64,000 bases of DNA from Elephas maximus indicus (GCF_024166365.1 NC_064823.1:2970924-3034923), one strand, 5' to 3'; shown: positions 33,573 to 46,111, counted from the first letter of the stretch. Notes: generated by a model from the sequence alone, not told the origin. Numbers and translations: made by a program.

Positions 33573-34086
33573 TATTTGCATAGCTGAAGCAGTCTGGTGC
33601 TAGAATCTATGCTCTTGGTTGCTACGTTATTCTGCCTTCACCTGACCGAAGTGCTCTTTCTTGAAAAGGTTGTGTGAGCAGCTGCATTTTCTAAATAACC
33701 ATCCTTTTCCAAGGAGTAGTCTTTACTCACTTGATGTTCTTTAAGGTTTTCAGATCAGCATGAACAGGAGCCAAAATTAAGGTACTGAGTAGTGCTGGCT
33801 CTTGCCTGCCCCTGCTGTTTTATAATGAGGATCTCAACTTCAGTGTCCCTCCTGGCCTCACATACCTCTGGCCTCTTGCGTCCCTCCTTGCTGGTCTCTT
33901 TTGTCACCATTTCATGTTTCACTTTTGTCACAATGACATTAGGGCCTGGAATATCATACAGAGTATAGTAAGCAGTGAGATGAGCCAGAGAAGGAAGTCT
34001 GGGAATGTAGGTGATTGGGGGAGTGAACTTGACAGGTCATTCTCTTCGAAGTGATTCCTATAAATTAGGCGTTACGTTCCAACTTA
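33573..34086. other. Intron 1, nothing recognised
   Basis: No exon, RNA gene or clear repeat is seen. Confidence 0.4.
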
Positions 34087-34278
34087 GGAGCCCTGGTGGC
34101 TGCAGTGACTGAGAGCTCAGCTGCTAACTGAAAGGTTGGCGGTTTGAACCCACCAGTCACTCTGCTTCCTTAAAGATTATAGCCTTAGAAACCCTGTGGG
34201 GCAGCTCTACTCTGTTCTGTAGGGTCGCTATGAGTCGAAATAGGCTTGATGTCAATTGGGTTTGTGTTTTTTGGTTTA
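34087..34278 (+). mobile_element. AfroSINE
   Basis: GAGCCCTGGTGGCTGCAGTG opens the head, the B-box is GCGGTTTGAACCCACC, and the tail ends GGGTCGCTATGAGTCG and T-rich sequence. Confidence 0.94.
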
Positions 34279-34405
34279 TACTCCAATTTATGACCTGGAT
34301 GCTGATCATTGGCAGCCATTTTCTTCCATTTAGCTGGGCCACATAGCATTTTGATGAGGAAAAACCCCTTGGCTAAGCTAAATTAATGCAGTTTATGTGC
34401 CCAGT

Positions 34406-34569
34406 CAGTAGCCCTGGTGGCACAGTGGTTAAGAGCTCAGCTGCTAACCAAAAGGTCGGCAGTTCAGATCTACCAGCCGCTCCTTGGAAACCTTATGGGG
34501 CAGTTCTACTCTGTCCTATAGGGTCCCTCTGAGCTGGAATCAACTCTACAGCAACGGGTTTGGTTTTGG
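34406..34569 (+). mobile_element. AfroSINE with 13-bp target duplication
   Basis: The flanks are TTATGTGCCCAGT (34,393-34,405) and TTATGTGCTTAGT (34,570-34,582), two mismatches. The element is complete. Confidence 0.95.
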
Positions 34570-34582
34570 TTATGTGCTTAGT

Positions 34583-36416
34583 GCAGGCTTTAGGGAAGAG
34601 AGCTTTAGCCTGAAGCCGGCTGGATATCGTCTCTTTCAATAACTTAAATAGCAAAGAGTTGGCTGTATACATAAAGTAAGATACTGCCCTCCTAACCTTG
34701 AAATTAGGCCGTCCAGTATGATGAATGCAGAGATCCTTAACGTTGCTACTCTGGTCATGCAATAAAATTTCAGCCCTCTGAGGAGTGTCAGCTTACTTTT
34801 TTGTGTGTTTACTTGTCATTTCTCCCAGATCTGCTGCTTTCATTTCCAGCACTAGGATAGTTTTAAGAATGACTCTGACCCATATACAAGGTAGACAACT
34901 GCCTTTCATTTTGCATCTAGTGTAACGTTTACCTTTATATTGGTTGTAGACAGAAAAATGATTCTTTTTTATTTTAGTTATATCGTAGACATCTGATTAT
35001 AACTGTTAGATAAAAACTATTTTCCAAAGGCTGTTGAGGTTACAGCTATGTTGCAGTAAATTTCTAATTCCTTTAAAAAGTTTTTTTTATTTTTTAAAAA
35101 GTGAATTTAAAATTTTTCTTTGAAAGGATCTGGCAATGACTTGTAACATGTAATAAATGACTAGAATCAGGTTTTGCCTTATTATGGGAGTTGTCTTTTT
35201 TTTTTTTTTTAGCATATCTTACAAAAAGTGACTGTGTCTACCCTGTTGATTTCTTTATTAAAGAAAAAAAAATGAGGTGAAATTTCAAGACTAGTCTTGA
35301 CAGAACAGCCTCAAAGGGAGTTGAATAACTATGGATAGGAATTTATAAGTAGAAGTATCTGGTGTGGTGGGGGTGGGGTGGGGAGGGCTTAATGTTAACA
35401 TTTAAGCAAAGAAACTTTACATATGTCAGAGCTCAACAAATTTCCAAGCTCTTTTTTTCTGGGTACCAAGTAAAAGAAATTAGATAAAGTTCTTTTAATC
35501 ACTTATTTTTGTGTTATGGCCTTAAAATGCCTAAGTGATACTAACGCCAAAGTTCCTAGTTCCTTCCATGAGGGGTAAAATACACATTCCCTGTGCATGT
35601 CCCACCTTCTGTTCCCGGCTTCTTTTGTTCCCAGTTGTAGCCCACTGTGGTATTTCAGTCCATCCTCTCTCTCTCTCTGCAAGGAGAGCCTGTGGCAGTA
35701 GCAGTGGACTCTTGGCAAGCACACAGGTGGTGTTTATCTTTAATCACTTAAGGTATTTCCTCACAGTGGTGTGTGCAGATCAGCACCTCATTCTGGGAGA
35801 TGGATTGTAACCTTCTCTCACTGTTCACATCCTGTAGTAGTAGCCCTTTATGGGGAGATTCTCTGATGTTTGGTAAACAGACATGGTATATATAAAGAAG
35901 CAACTTTCTCAGCTTAGAAGTTGTGAGGACGGAATGGTTGAAAATGCATTTTGCAGTTTAACTAGGAATTCCTAAATGGTTTGCAACTGCTCGTGGATTT
36001 TTTTTTGTTAAACACATTCATTTTCTTCAGTGAAGCAAGAAAAATGATTTTAGATTTTGGTTCCATGCTGCTTAGTTCTCAGAATCTATTGAAGGAATAT
36101 TCAAAAAGTTGTTTCTCTTAACAGTAAATAACCATACTCAAAATGTGTTTTTGGCAGGTTGTGTTCTTTAGCGTGGAATATGTCTGCGGTCCACAATGAA
36201 CTAGGAACATGTAACAGTAACTTTGAGGGTGACACAGTGTGGCATCCTGGTATTCTGGGGATCAGGGATATCTGGCACTCAGGCTATTGAAATTCAAATG
36301 GCCTTTTGCTTTTTTAGTGTTTGACACTGTTCTTAGATTTAAAGGACTGGTATGAATAAAAAATCATTCAGAGGTCTCCTATTAACTTTAAGCTTTTGGT
36401 CCAAGAGGGAGATAAT
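34583..36416. other. Intron 1, nothing recognised
   Basis: T-rich runs occur at 35,197-35,210 and 36,000-36,008, and a CT-rich run near 35,668-35,680. No exon or repeat family is called. Confidence 0.4.
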
Positions 36417-36426
36417 TTCAAGTAGG

Positions 36427-36639
36427 AGTCCCTGAGTGATGCACATGGTTAAGTGCTCAATTACAAGCTGAAAGGTTGGCAGTTCGAACCCACCCAGAGG
36501 CACCTCTGAAGACAGGCCTGGTGATCTGCTTCCGAAAGGCCACGGCTTTGAAAACCTTATGGAGCAGTTCCATTCTGCACACATGGTGTGGCCATGAGTT
36601 GGAATCAACTCCACTACAGCTAACAGCAACAACAGTAGC
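36427..36639 (+). mobile_element. AfroSINE (long subfamily) with target duplication
   Basis: TTCAAGTAGG / TTCAAGTTAGG flank it at 36,417 and 36,640. The extra block GGCCTGGTGATCTGCTTCCG marks the long subfamily. The tail ends CTACAGCTAACAGCAACAAC, very like the RTE terminus. Confidence 0.95.
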
Positions 36640-36809
36640 TTCAAGTTAGGGAGCTTAAATGATGGTGTGTGCTTATGGGAATCGTGCCTGTTCCTTCGGC
36701 TGGGACCCAGGTTGTTTGTGTTACTGGTTTGGTAGGCTTTGTGTTTATCTGTGGTCTGGAATGTCAAAAGGATTGCAAGCCTGAGCATTTTGCTTCCCTC
36801 TTTACCCTA

Positions 36810-36980
36810 AGGAAACCCTGGTGGCGTAGTGGTTAAGTGCTACGGCTGCTAACCAAACGGTTGGCAGTTTGAATCCACCAGGAACTCCTTGGAAACTCTG
36901 TGGGGCAGTTCTTCTCTGTCCTATAGGGTTGCTATGAGTCGGAATCGACTCGACGGAACTGGGTTTGGTTTGGTTTTTTT
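36810..36980 (+). mobile_element. Young AfroSINE with perfect 10-bp target duplication
   Basis: CTTTACCCTA is repeated exactly at 36,800-36,809 and 36,981-36,990. The head, body and tail are close to the local consensus, so this is among the youngest copies here. Confidence 0.97.
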
Positions 36981-36990
36981 CTTTACCCTA

Positions 36991-37746
36991 GAGTGGTGGT
37001 GTAGGAGTTTCTGGTATTGGCTTCTGGGGGTGGGTCAGCCATATATGGAAGAGGAAAGGGGGATTGGCTGGCTTTGGTATTCTCATCCCCTTTTTCTAAT
37101 GCTAGTTTCATTACCTTATTAACAAAGATAGTGGCTACTTGGAATAATTATTTATGTCTGTCTTTTCCTTCACAGTGTAATGCACAGTTCACTTGTTTTC
37201 TTCAACTTTTTGTAATATATGTGTTTATGATACACCGAAGAGCAATAAATTTGAGAAGAGAGATAATTAGCTTTGACAGATGTACAGAAATGAGACTCTA
37301 AGAGGAGGACGCAAGCCGGTTGCTTAAGAAAAGGATTCCTTTACTGGGTTTGAGGAAGATCATTCCAAATAAAGTATTCCTCAGTGTTAAAATTCACAAC
37401 CAAATAGGTAGCACAGGAAAAAGTGGATTGCTTTGTGATATTTTGATGATTTAAACATTTTTATAGCTAAAAAAAAATCTATTATTTTTTCATTTTCAAA
37501 ATAGAATTTTTGAATGGAGAAACTCAAGATACTGAGTAATACCTTTGAGATGGAAGGAAGAAACAGCCCCCCAGACACTGGTGTTAAAGCTCCTTAGGTT
37601 GCTCACAGTCCCGTTTAACTTTAACCTCACTTTTAGCGTGTGTATCATTTTTGAGGAACCTGTGTTTAATAGTTATCTGACCTTAAAGAATAGTTTTTCT
37701 TTCACTTAGGTGGCTGGGCTCATGAATTTGGGAAAGTTTTTAAGAA
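36991..37746. other. Intron 1, nothing recognised
   Basis: No exon or repeat family is called in this stretch. Confidence 0.4.
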
Positions 37747-37955
37747 AGGAGCTGTGGTGACACAGGGCTTGGCCGGTAATTGAAAAATAGGTGATTTGAA
37801 CCCACCAGCCACTCTGAGGGAGAAAAGAAGTGGCCGTCAGCTTCCGCAAGGATCACAGCCTTGGAAATCCTATGGGGCAGTTCTCCTCTGTCATATAGGC
37901 TTGCTATGAGTCTGAATCACTTCAGAGGCAGCACGTTTGGTCTTTGGTTTTAGTC
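37747..37955 (+). mobile_element. AfroSINE (long subfamily, diverged)
   Basis: GGAGCTGTGGTGACACAGGG is a worn head. GGCAGTTCTCCTCTGTCATA and TATGAGTCTGAATCACTTCA are body and tail. Confidence 0.9.
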
Positions 37956-39288
37956 TTCAAGGAACGTGGCTCGTTCAGCATTAACTAGACTTAGTAGCTC
38001 ATCCTGTCCCTCCCAATCTGGAGGTCCTTTGCAAAGAGGACACTTAAACTGTCCCACTGTCTACAGAGAAGGAGATTAACCGTTACATTATTCCTTCTAT
38101 TGCACATTGTGGTTTTTTTTTTTTGATAACTTAAAAAACTTGTAGAACAGATTGATTATGGCCAGAAGAGGGAGGGGTAAAATTTATGTCTTCTGAGGCA
38201 AACAAGGCTCTGGTGTGACCACTGTTTCTAAGGCTTTTCCTTCCTGGGCCAAATCATGTCCCTGTCAACAGTGGAGGTCATGATGATACAGGAAAAAAAG
38301 AAAAAAAAAAAAAAAACGGATTTACCTGGAACATTCTGGGATATACCAGCTTACTGCTTGTAAGAGAGAGGAGAGGAGGCTTTCTAGAGGAATTTAACTG
38401 AGAAAAATAGTGTTAGAAAGCTTATAGCCAAGGCTGTGGGGTGAGTTACATTTGGTTCCTGTCAGCTCTTAGCAGCAGGGTCTTAGCATTGACTAGGGAC
38501 TTGCTTGAAGAAGGGCTCCAGCGAAAGAGTAGGGAGTGCTGAAAGGTTTGGTTTAACTATATACCGAGCCCACTGTCACCAGGAATCCGGATGAGGAGCT
38601 CATTTAAAATGTCCAGCTTGTCTTCTGCCCACACCCGGGAGCTGCTTCTGCTTTCCTCCCTCTCTCCATTCCTATGTCCTTTGTTCCATGAATAAATATT
38701 ACGTTGTTTGGTGCTCATTACTCTTTGATATGAAAAAAGGCAATTCATTAGGTTGCAGGAGGAGAGGGAGGGAGACACCATTTTTCACCCAGGGCATCAA
38801 GCGTGGTTACCCTGATTTGAATTCCCAGAAAAGTAATAAAACAGTGAAAATAATGATAAGGGAGCTTCTGGGCTGACAGCTGTGCAGCCCGGGAGCACTG
38901 AAGACGGGCCCCCTGGTTGCAGCAGGTCAGTATTGCGGAGCATATGGTACCATTGCAAGGCAGTTGTTGAACTCGGTGGCCGGCTTTTGTTTGGGGAGCT
39001 CTCTCAGCATTGGGTGGATGGTAGCTCTTCAAAAACTTCTAGCCTTATTGGTAGGCGCCCTCTGGCACCAGGCCAGGCTTGCTGTATGGTGGCTGACTCA
39101 GGCCACGCGGAAAATCTCTTGCTTGGAGAACATGCATGCCTCCTTACTTTGGTCACTAATCAAATCATTTGTTTAGTGAGTATAAATGGAATCTTTTCCC
39201 ACAGTGACCCAGTGGCCACATCATAAAGGGAACAATTCTATGGAGTGCCAGTTATTAAAAAAAAAAAAAAAAAAAAAGAGGCATTAAT
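37956..39288. other. Intron 1, simple A/T tracts only
   Basis: Homopolymers are at 38,111-38,122 (T), 38,291-38,317 (A-rich) and 39,257-39,278 (A21). No exon is seen. Confidence 0.4.
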
Positions 39289-39663
39289 TCACAGGGACCC
39301 AATTTTTCTTGTGAGAGTGATTTTCTTTCTTTCTTTCTTTTTTTTTAAAACACTTGTCAAATGCATTTTATATACTACTCTCTTTAAGGCTAGAATAGCT
39401 AAGACCAGCAAGTATGTTAGAGTTAGCAATGCTGCTACAAAGAAGAGAGAGTACCCATCTATCCAGTTTTTGTAAGACAGAGCCAAAATAAGCCCTTTGC
39501 CTAGCATGGGTCTATTTTTTAAATGTGTGAAGCCAGCATGTGTGTGTGCATAAAAAGATTCATTAACTTCACTCTCCTCCAGAGGGGTCTCCTTGACTGC
39601 TGTGCTAGTGTGATTCACGTTGGCCAAAGTTGTGCCATCATCCTGAATCGTTTGTGACTCCAT
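39289..39663 (-). CDS. Unexplained 124-codon frame with one membrane-like segment, possible retrocopy
   Basis: I do not recognise this frame. It starts at an ATG with a good context (A at -3, G at +4). The first 70 residues are polar and acidic (MESQTIQDDGTTLANVNHTS, then ETPLEESEVNES). A hydrophobic stretch of about 20 residues (LFFVAALLTLTYLLVLAILA) is followed by positive charges (LKRVVYKMH), the pattern of a tail-anchored or single-pass membrane protein. The last ~20 residues are encoded by an A-rich run (39,320-39,346 on this strand), which looks like a poly-A tail and suggests a processed copy that lost its own stop. No known family or target duplication is evident, so chance remains possible. 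Confidence 0.25.
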   Translation of the reverse strand: MESQTIQDDGTTLANVNHTSTAVKETPLEESEVNESFYAHTHAGFTHLKNRPMLGKGLILALSYKNWIDGYSLFFVAALLTLTYLLVLAILALKRVVYKMHLTSVLKKKKERKKITLTRKIGSL

Positions 39664-39708
39664 CGTCTTTATGGTCAGCCGTTCTGGTTCCTTTCTTCTT
39701 ACCTCCAA

Positions 39709-40582
39709 AGTGCAAGGGAAGATCCTAAAAGGCTTCGTGGTCCTGGGAAGGTGGTTCCTGCAAACATAACAGACAGCAAGTCTCAGAGAGAATCACACCC
39801 TGTGAGGAAGGGCTATAGCCTGTGCTATTGAGCTCTGTGCATGAGAATATTTTTTTTTCAGAAGCTAAAAGGAGAACATGGGTAGTGTTCATTCTCTGAT
39901 CAAGGGGCACCAAATATCATCCATGGTCTTGGTCTCTAAGAGACCTTTTTTTTTTTGCAGAACACCCATAAAGGTTGGATTATTGTGTTGAGATGAGTGA
40001 ATTTTTCTCATGAACAAATATGCATGGGCCAAATATCTCCGGCCAAATCTACTGGGGAAAAAATACATATATGGATGTGTATGTATATATATATTTATTT
40101 CCGTGGTGTTCTACTAATCACTAATCAGAGAGTATATTTTAACGCTAGGGCTTTGCTTGGGGAACTCATATTGGCCAGGTCTTATTTTTTAGATTTTTTA
40201 CCAAGTGAATTTTTGATCACTGGCCTTGGAAGATTGCTTTTAAGTGGCAGAAAATAGATTTGTTTACAGGTCTGCTGTAAGTAGACAGCCACTTGCTGTT
40301 GCTTTCAGGGATTTGGAAAGTTTACGCCTGTGCCCTGGAAGTGATTCAGAGCGTCAGGAGAGATGACTAAGGTGCTGTTCTCTTGTTTGCTTGCTAGGTT
40401 GATCATATGAGCTTCTGGAGTGTGTGAGTGTCCTTTCAACCTTTCCTTGCTAGTGTGTTTACACAAGTCAAAGTCAGGGAAGGAGTATTTCTGCTTTTAT
40501 TTTCCCTGTGTTTCCTGAGTTAGGGGAGCCATCTTTATGTTCTCTCTAGTGAAGAAATGGAAGCAAAAATATATTGACTGAA
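39709..40582. other. Intron 1, nothing recognised
   Basis: A TA-rich run lies at 40,063-40,100. No exon or repeat family is called. Confidence 0.4.
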
Positions 40583-40733
40583 AAAAGCCTAAACTACCCA
40601 TTGCCATCGAGTCGATTGCAACTTATAGAGACCTTAGTAGGACAGAGCAGAACTGCCCCGTAGGGTTTCCAAAGAGTGCCTGGTAGATTCGAACTGCAGC
40701 CATAGGTCTTAACCACTAAGCCACCAGGGTTTC
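40583..40733 (-). mobile_element. AfroSINE, part of head missing
   Basis: CCCATTGCCATCGAGTCGAT and GGACAGAGCAGAACTGCCCC are typical. The block between GATTCGAACTGC and GGTCTTAACCACTAAG is shortened by about 15 bp. Confidence 0.93.
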
Positions 40734-40905
40734 TATATCCTTGTCCTGACTGTAAGTATGTAAGCTCCCCGGAGGGTGATGGTTTAGATGGCAGAATGGA
40801 TGAGTTGGGAATAAGAAAGAAAGCTAGGAGGGAAAGCTAGTGATAAAAGGTAAAAGGTGAGACTAAGAAATGGTAAGACATTTTTGGGTGTTAAGACTAG
40901 GTCAA

Positions 40906-41430
40906 TGTCTTAGTCATCTAGTGCTGCTATAACAGAAATACCACAAGTGGATGGCTTTAACAACGAGAAATTTATTTTCTCACAGTCTTGTAGGCTAGAA
41001 TTCCAAATTCAGGGCATCAGCTCCAGGGGAGGGCTCCCCTCTCTCTCTGCTCTGGAGGAAGGTCTTTCTTGTCAATCTTCTCCTGGACTAGGAGCTTTTC
41101 TATGCAGGAACCCTGGGCCTAAAGGACAGGTTCTGCTCTCTGTGCTTCTTTCTTGGTGGTATGAGGTTCCCAACTCTCTGCTTGTTTCCCTTTTATTGCT
41201 TGTAAGATAAAAGGTGGTGAAGGCCACATCCAGGGAAACTCCCTTTACATTGGATTAGGGAGGTGACCTGAGTAAGAATGTTACATCTCACCCTGATCCT
41301 TTTAACCACAGACAGAGATTATGATTTACAACAAATAGGAAAATCACAAAATGGAGGACAACCACACATGCCTAACCAAGTTAATACGTACATTTTGGGG
41401 GGGGGGGGGGGGACAATTCAATCCATGACA
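40906..41430 (-). mobile_element. Solo LTR, ERVL-MaLR type (MST/MLT1-like)
   Basis: Read on the minus strand it starts TGTCATGGATTGAATTG and ends GACTAAGACA, so it has the TG...CA ends of an LTR. It contains the MaLR phrases GTGAGAAAATAAATTTCTCG and TTATAGCAGCACTAGATGAC. Flanks GTCAA/GTGAA fit a 5-bp target duplication with one change. No internal region is attached, so it is a solo LTR, non-coding. Confidence 0.75.
41397..41412. repeat. G16 homopolymer inside the solo LTR
   Basis: Sixteen consecutive G occur at a position where related LTRs carry a shorter C run on the other strand. Confidence 0.95.
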
Positions 41431-44400
41431 GTGAACATATGGGTAGATGGGGTATCCTTGTTTCTGTTTAATTAAATATTTTGTAGATACCTTTATATTC
41501 ATTTTATACTTGCAGGATACTATTAGACATTCTAATTATGCAGCACATTGATGGGACAAGTTGAGCTACAGTGAGACTCAGCTTTACTGGTCGCCGAATA
41601 AGTAGGTGGTAAATGGGTTTTTAAAACCAAAAGCAGAAATGGGTTTTTGAATGTTCTACCTGTGGTACAGCTTTTCCAGTTGGGTGAAGAACTATGAATC
41701 TGAAAATCTAGCTGTGTTGTTTTATGTATTATGAAGAACTATAATCTTCAGGGATCATGGGGACTGTTCAATTAAAAAAAAAATTGCCCTCTAATGTGAT
41801 TTGTATTATAATTATTTAATACCTAAAGGACTCTTATAATTGAATTTTAGGGTGCTTCATTTACGTACTAGCTGATGAGAGTTGCAATACTGTCACTTTG
41901 TGGTCTTCTAATCACTGTCCCAAACAGTCACAAAATGCCCTATGATTCAATTATGAGTATCTTCTAGGGACCGTGTAATTATATACTATATAGTTATCAT
42001 CGTGAAGCACCAGGGACGCTAAGCCAATCAGATAGCTCTAGTGGTTGGATGTTCAAAACCCTGTAAGTGATAGCACCAGGTGCTTTGGGTAATACTGAAA
42101 ATTTTAAAAGGGGGGACCACTCTAGTTTTAAGGGCAGGAAAAGGTTACATGCTAATTTTTAAGTTATCCAAGTAGGGTTTTTGAAGTAAACTGATATTGT
42201 TATAATGATATTAAATAATTGACTTAGTTTTTTTTCCAGAATAAATGAAATACAAAGTCTAAAGATGTAGACCAAAACCCCCGATAGCTTACAGTGAAAG
42301 AAAGCTATGTCTTTGTAAAACTAAAGTTAAACAAAGAACAATACAAGCAAATATGCCACATATAGGAAATAATTACTAGATATGGGTACCTAGTAATCTT
42401 TGAATTAAAGAACAGAGAACAAATGTTTTCAAGAATGTTTGTGCAAAACAAGTCTCCAGTCAGCTCCTCCCAGGGCACCTCGGAGGCATTTACTTGCAGG
42501 CTTTGCCTTCTTCCAGAGCCCTTTAAAGTGGTCGCCAACTCTCAACAGCAATTGCCTCTGAGTAGTGTTCAAACAACCCTAACGTGAGTCCCTTGGTATG
42601 CCATTATCTAGTCTCATATTTAACCTTTTTCTAATAGCCTCCCCAAAGTCCAGAGTTTTCAGTGAGTGCCAGAGGAAGTTTTTCCCCCCTCTTGACTGCA
42701 CAGCTGTGAGAAGCATAGTTATCTGAAAGTCCTTTTTGTTTTTCCTTTCTTTGTCCTGTGAGGAATCAGGTATCTGTGAAAGTAAAGGGACTTGCAGTTG
42801 AGATAGGCCAAGCTCTGTGGCAAGTGTCAGTACGTTAACAAGAACTTTTCTTTCTTCCAGTTTTGACTGAGCCTCTTGCTTGATTAACTCTGTTTTTATA
42901 GGAGACAAGGGCAAGGGAGTACATGGATTCTTAGAGCATGTGATTCTCCTCTTCTGTATTCCTAAGCTTGTTATTAGTGAACCATTCATGCCGACAGGAG
43001 GTCAGATACAAGCTATAGAGCTGTGGACAGGCCTGAGAATAGCAGCGAAGATTATATTGCTAGAGGCCCCACCCTGGCACTTCCTTATGGTAAAACAGTG
43101 CCTGTTTGCCTAATTGCAGCACAATCTCATGACCACAGTATCTTTAGAGGAATGTTACTTTAGTATTAGGAGATGCATAGGGAAGTAATGACATCTCTGA
43201 TATCTTAACTAGAAATTAGAGACGGCATTCATGAATTTAGGTGGGTGGGGAACACCCGGAATGTTTCCTTCTGAGTAGATAGATGCCAGAAGCAGGTGAC
43301 CCATATAGCCTTCCCCGTCACTGCTTCATAGCCCCTGGCCTGGTGTTGGGTAGTAGGCTGACCACAGATATTCTGGCTCCATTCTCATCACCAACTACCA
43401 CATTTGCTTCTGAAGGTGGTAATGGACATGGCAGAGGTGGATGAGATGGGCCGTGGAGAGAAGAGCTAGATACAAGAAGAAGGAGAAAAATGAAATAAAT
43501 AAGGGTGGGGAATGCTAAGAAACATTTTGATGACGACTGCTCATTACTTAGAATTGATTTTGAAATAGTGACAGGGGTGATTTCTCCACTTTTCTCGGGG
43601 ACAGCCTGGGGAGATTCCATTCTGACTTTCCTCCCTGGCTTGTCACATTCTGAGGCATCTTTGTGGCTCTGCACAAACTCCAAGGAACTGTCTGCCTCTG
43701 TACTGAGTCCTTCTTTTAAGCAGAAGGAGGCCTGGGTCAGCAGGAGAAGTGAGGGGGTCCCTTGAGTGGAACACCTACCTCCAATCCCCTACTGGCACGG
43801 GGGTGTCATCATGGGAAATCCCTATTTACCCCACTGATGATGGCTCTGTCTCCAGGTCTCAGTGCTGCGCTCTGCTGTGGGTACTTCAGCCTCTGGTTTC
43901 TGGGAGTTCTGCTGCTTTTGAAGTTTTCTGCATTTCTCTCCTAATGCGTACTTTAGGTTTCTGAGGGCAAATCAGCACCAAGCCGGTAACTTCCTCTGGA
44001 TGGCTATATTATCTGTGTTTCACAGACAGAACGTCTGATTATCAAGTATAACAAATGCATCCACTATCACTTCCGTCTCTGGCCCTCATATCTATGTTCA
44101 GTCCGACTAAAAGGACATTATTTTGGAAACCAAGAAATCAGGTCTAGTTCAGGTCCTGCTACAGTAAGGTCTGTGGCTGTGAGCAAGTCACATAAGTTCT
44201 TAGAGCCACAGAAAGAATGGTTTGATTATATTGATCTGTTAGGACTCTTGATGGAAGGAAACAGATTAATGAAATGCAAAATTTTAGTAATTTTGTGTAA
44301 TCATGCTGGTACTACCTAACCCTTAGGAATATCTGTATCTTTCCTTCTGGCTGTCTGGAAGCCTCCACCACACACACATGCAAAAATGGACTCTGCCTTC

Positions 44401-44914
44401 ACTGAGATGACTGGGGGGTTTTGTCTAGCAGATTGCAATTTATAAATTCAGATGTATGTGCGTGTTTCCTCCTTGGGAATGTGGTGTGTAAAATTAGGCA
44501 AGTCAACAAGACATGAAGGGATGTTTCTTAATTCTTTTGGTCCTCTCTGTTTGGAACCCTGGCCCCCTTTCCCTCATCATGTTCTCCTAGCACTCTGTGC
44601 ATGGTGGCTGTCTGTGTTGCTTATGCGTTACTGTCCAGCAAAGGGTGATGAGTGCCTTTAAGACAGGGATTGGGACTGACTCATAGGAGGAACTCAGCAA
44701 ATGTTTCTTGAATGGAGCTGAACTATATGGACTGAAATATTTTGTCATGTCCTTATTAATTATGCCATTAGTGTGGAGTTCCAGGGCTAGAGTCTTAAAT
44801 GTGGCATATATGCTGGGCCTGTGAACTTTTCTTAGTTGGCTAAAGCCGTTTCTTTTGTCTTTCAATCAGCACGTATCCATCTGTTACCCCGTAGTGAAAC
44901 CAAGGCGTATTTTT
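41431..44914. other. Intron 1, mostly unique; one L2-like tail
   Basis: 44,530-44,720 looks like an L2 3' end (GACAGGGATTGGGACTGACT, then CAGCAAATGTTTCTTGAATG). The minus-strand frames at 42,579-42,989 and 43,318-43,683 have no recognisable domain. No exon is seen. Confidence 0.4.
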
Positions 44915-45957
44915 ATGCCATTTTTTGTATAGTTTTTATTGTGCTTTAAGTGAAAGTTTTACAAATCAAGTCAGTCTCTCACACAAAAACCCATATACAC
45001 CTTGCTACACACTCCCAATTACTCTCCCCCTAAAGAGACAGCCTGCTCTCTCCCTCCGCTCTCTCTTTTTGTGTCCATTTCGCCAGCTTCTAACCCCCTC
45101 TACCCTCTCATCTCCCCTCCAGGCAGGAGATGCCAACATAGTCTCAAGTGTCCACCTAATCCAAAAAGCTCACTCCTCACCAGTATCCCTCTCCAGCCCA
45201 TTGTCCAGTCCAATCCACGTCTGAACAGCTGGCAAAGGGAATGGTTCCTGTCCTGGGCCAACAGAAGGTCTGGGGGCCATGACCACTGGGGTCCTTCTAG
45301 TCTCAGTCAGACCATTAAGTCTGGTCTTTTTTATGAGGATTTAGGGTCTGCATCCCACTGCTCTCCTGCTCCTTCAGGGGTTCTCTGTTGTGTTCCCTGT
45401 CAGAGCGGTCATCGGTTGTAGCCAGGCACCATCTAGTTCTTCTGGTCTCAGGATGATGTAGTCTCTGGTTCATGTGGCCCTTTCTGTCTCTTGGGCTCGT
45501 AATCACCTTGTGTTCTTGGTGTTCTTCATTCTCCTTTAATCCAGGTGAGTTGAGATCAATTGATGCATCTTAGATGGCTGCTTGCTAGCATTTAAGACCC
45601 CAGACGCCACTCTTGAAAGTGGGATGCAGAATGTTTTCTTAATAGATTTTATTCTTCCAATTGACTTAGATGTCCCCTGAAACCATGGTCCCCAGACCCC
45701 TGCCCCTGCTACGCTGGCCTTCGAGGCATTCAGTTTATTCAGGAAACTTCTTTGATTTTGGTTTAGTCCAATTGTGCTGACCTCCCTGTATTGTGTGCTG
45801 TCTTTCCCTTCACTTAAATTAGTTCTTATCTACTATCTAATTAATACCCCTCTCCCACCCTCCCTCCCTCCCCTCTCTCGTAACCACAAAAGAATGTTTT
45901 CTTCTCAGTTTAAACTATTTCGCAAGTTCTTATAATAGTGGTCTTATACGATATTTG

Positions 45958-46111
45958 AAGGAAACCCTGGTGGCATAGTGGTTAAGTGCTACGGCTGCTA
46001 ACCAAAGCAGTTTGAATCCGCCAGGTGCTCCTTGGAAACTCTGTAGGGGCAGTTCTACTCTGTCCTATAGGGTCGTTATGAGTCGGAATCGACTTGACGG
46101 CACTGGGTGGG
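45958..46111 (+). mobile_element. AfroSINE nested in L1-B
   Basis: The SINE interrupts the last codons of L1-B ORF2. ATACGATATTTG (45,946-45,957) and ATACAATATTTG (46,112-46,123) are the duplicated L1 sequence. The head is slightly shortened (CTAACCAAAGCAGTTTGAATC). Confidence 0.97.

Noticed and set aside
36810-36880. Functional tRNA-Asn gene
   Set aside because: The tRNA-like head is repeated in all AfroSINEs and lacks paired stems and the anticodon.
39649-39760. Small exon flanked by TTTGCAG and GGTAAGAAG on the minus strand
   Set aside because: The sites are good in isolation, but no adjoining coding frame continues across them.
42579-42989. 136-codon minus-strand frame as a gene
   Set aside because: No recognisable domain, no flanking splice or retrocopy signs; kept only as unexplained sequence.
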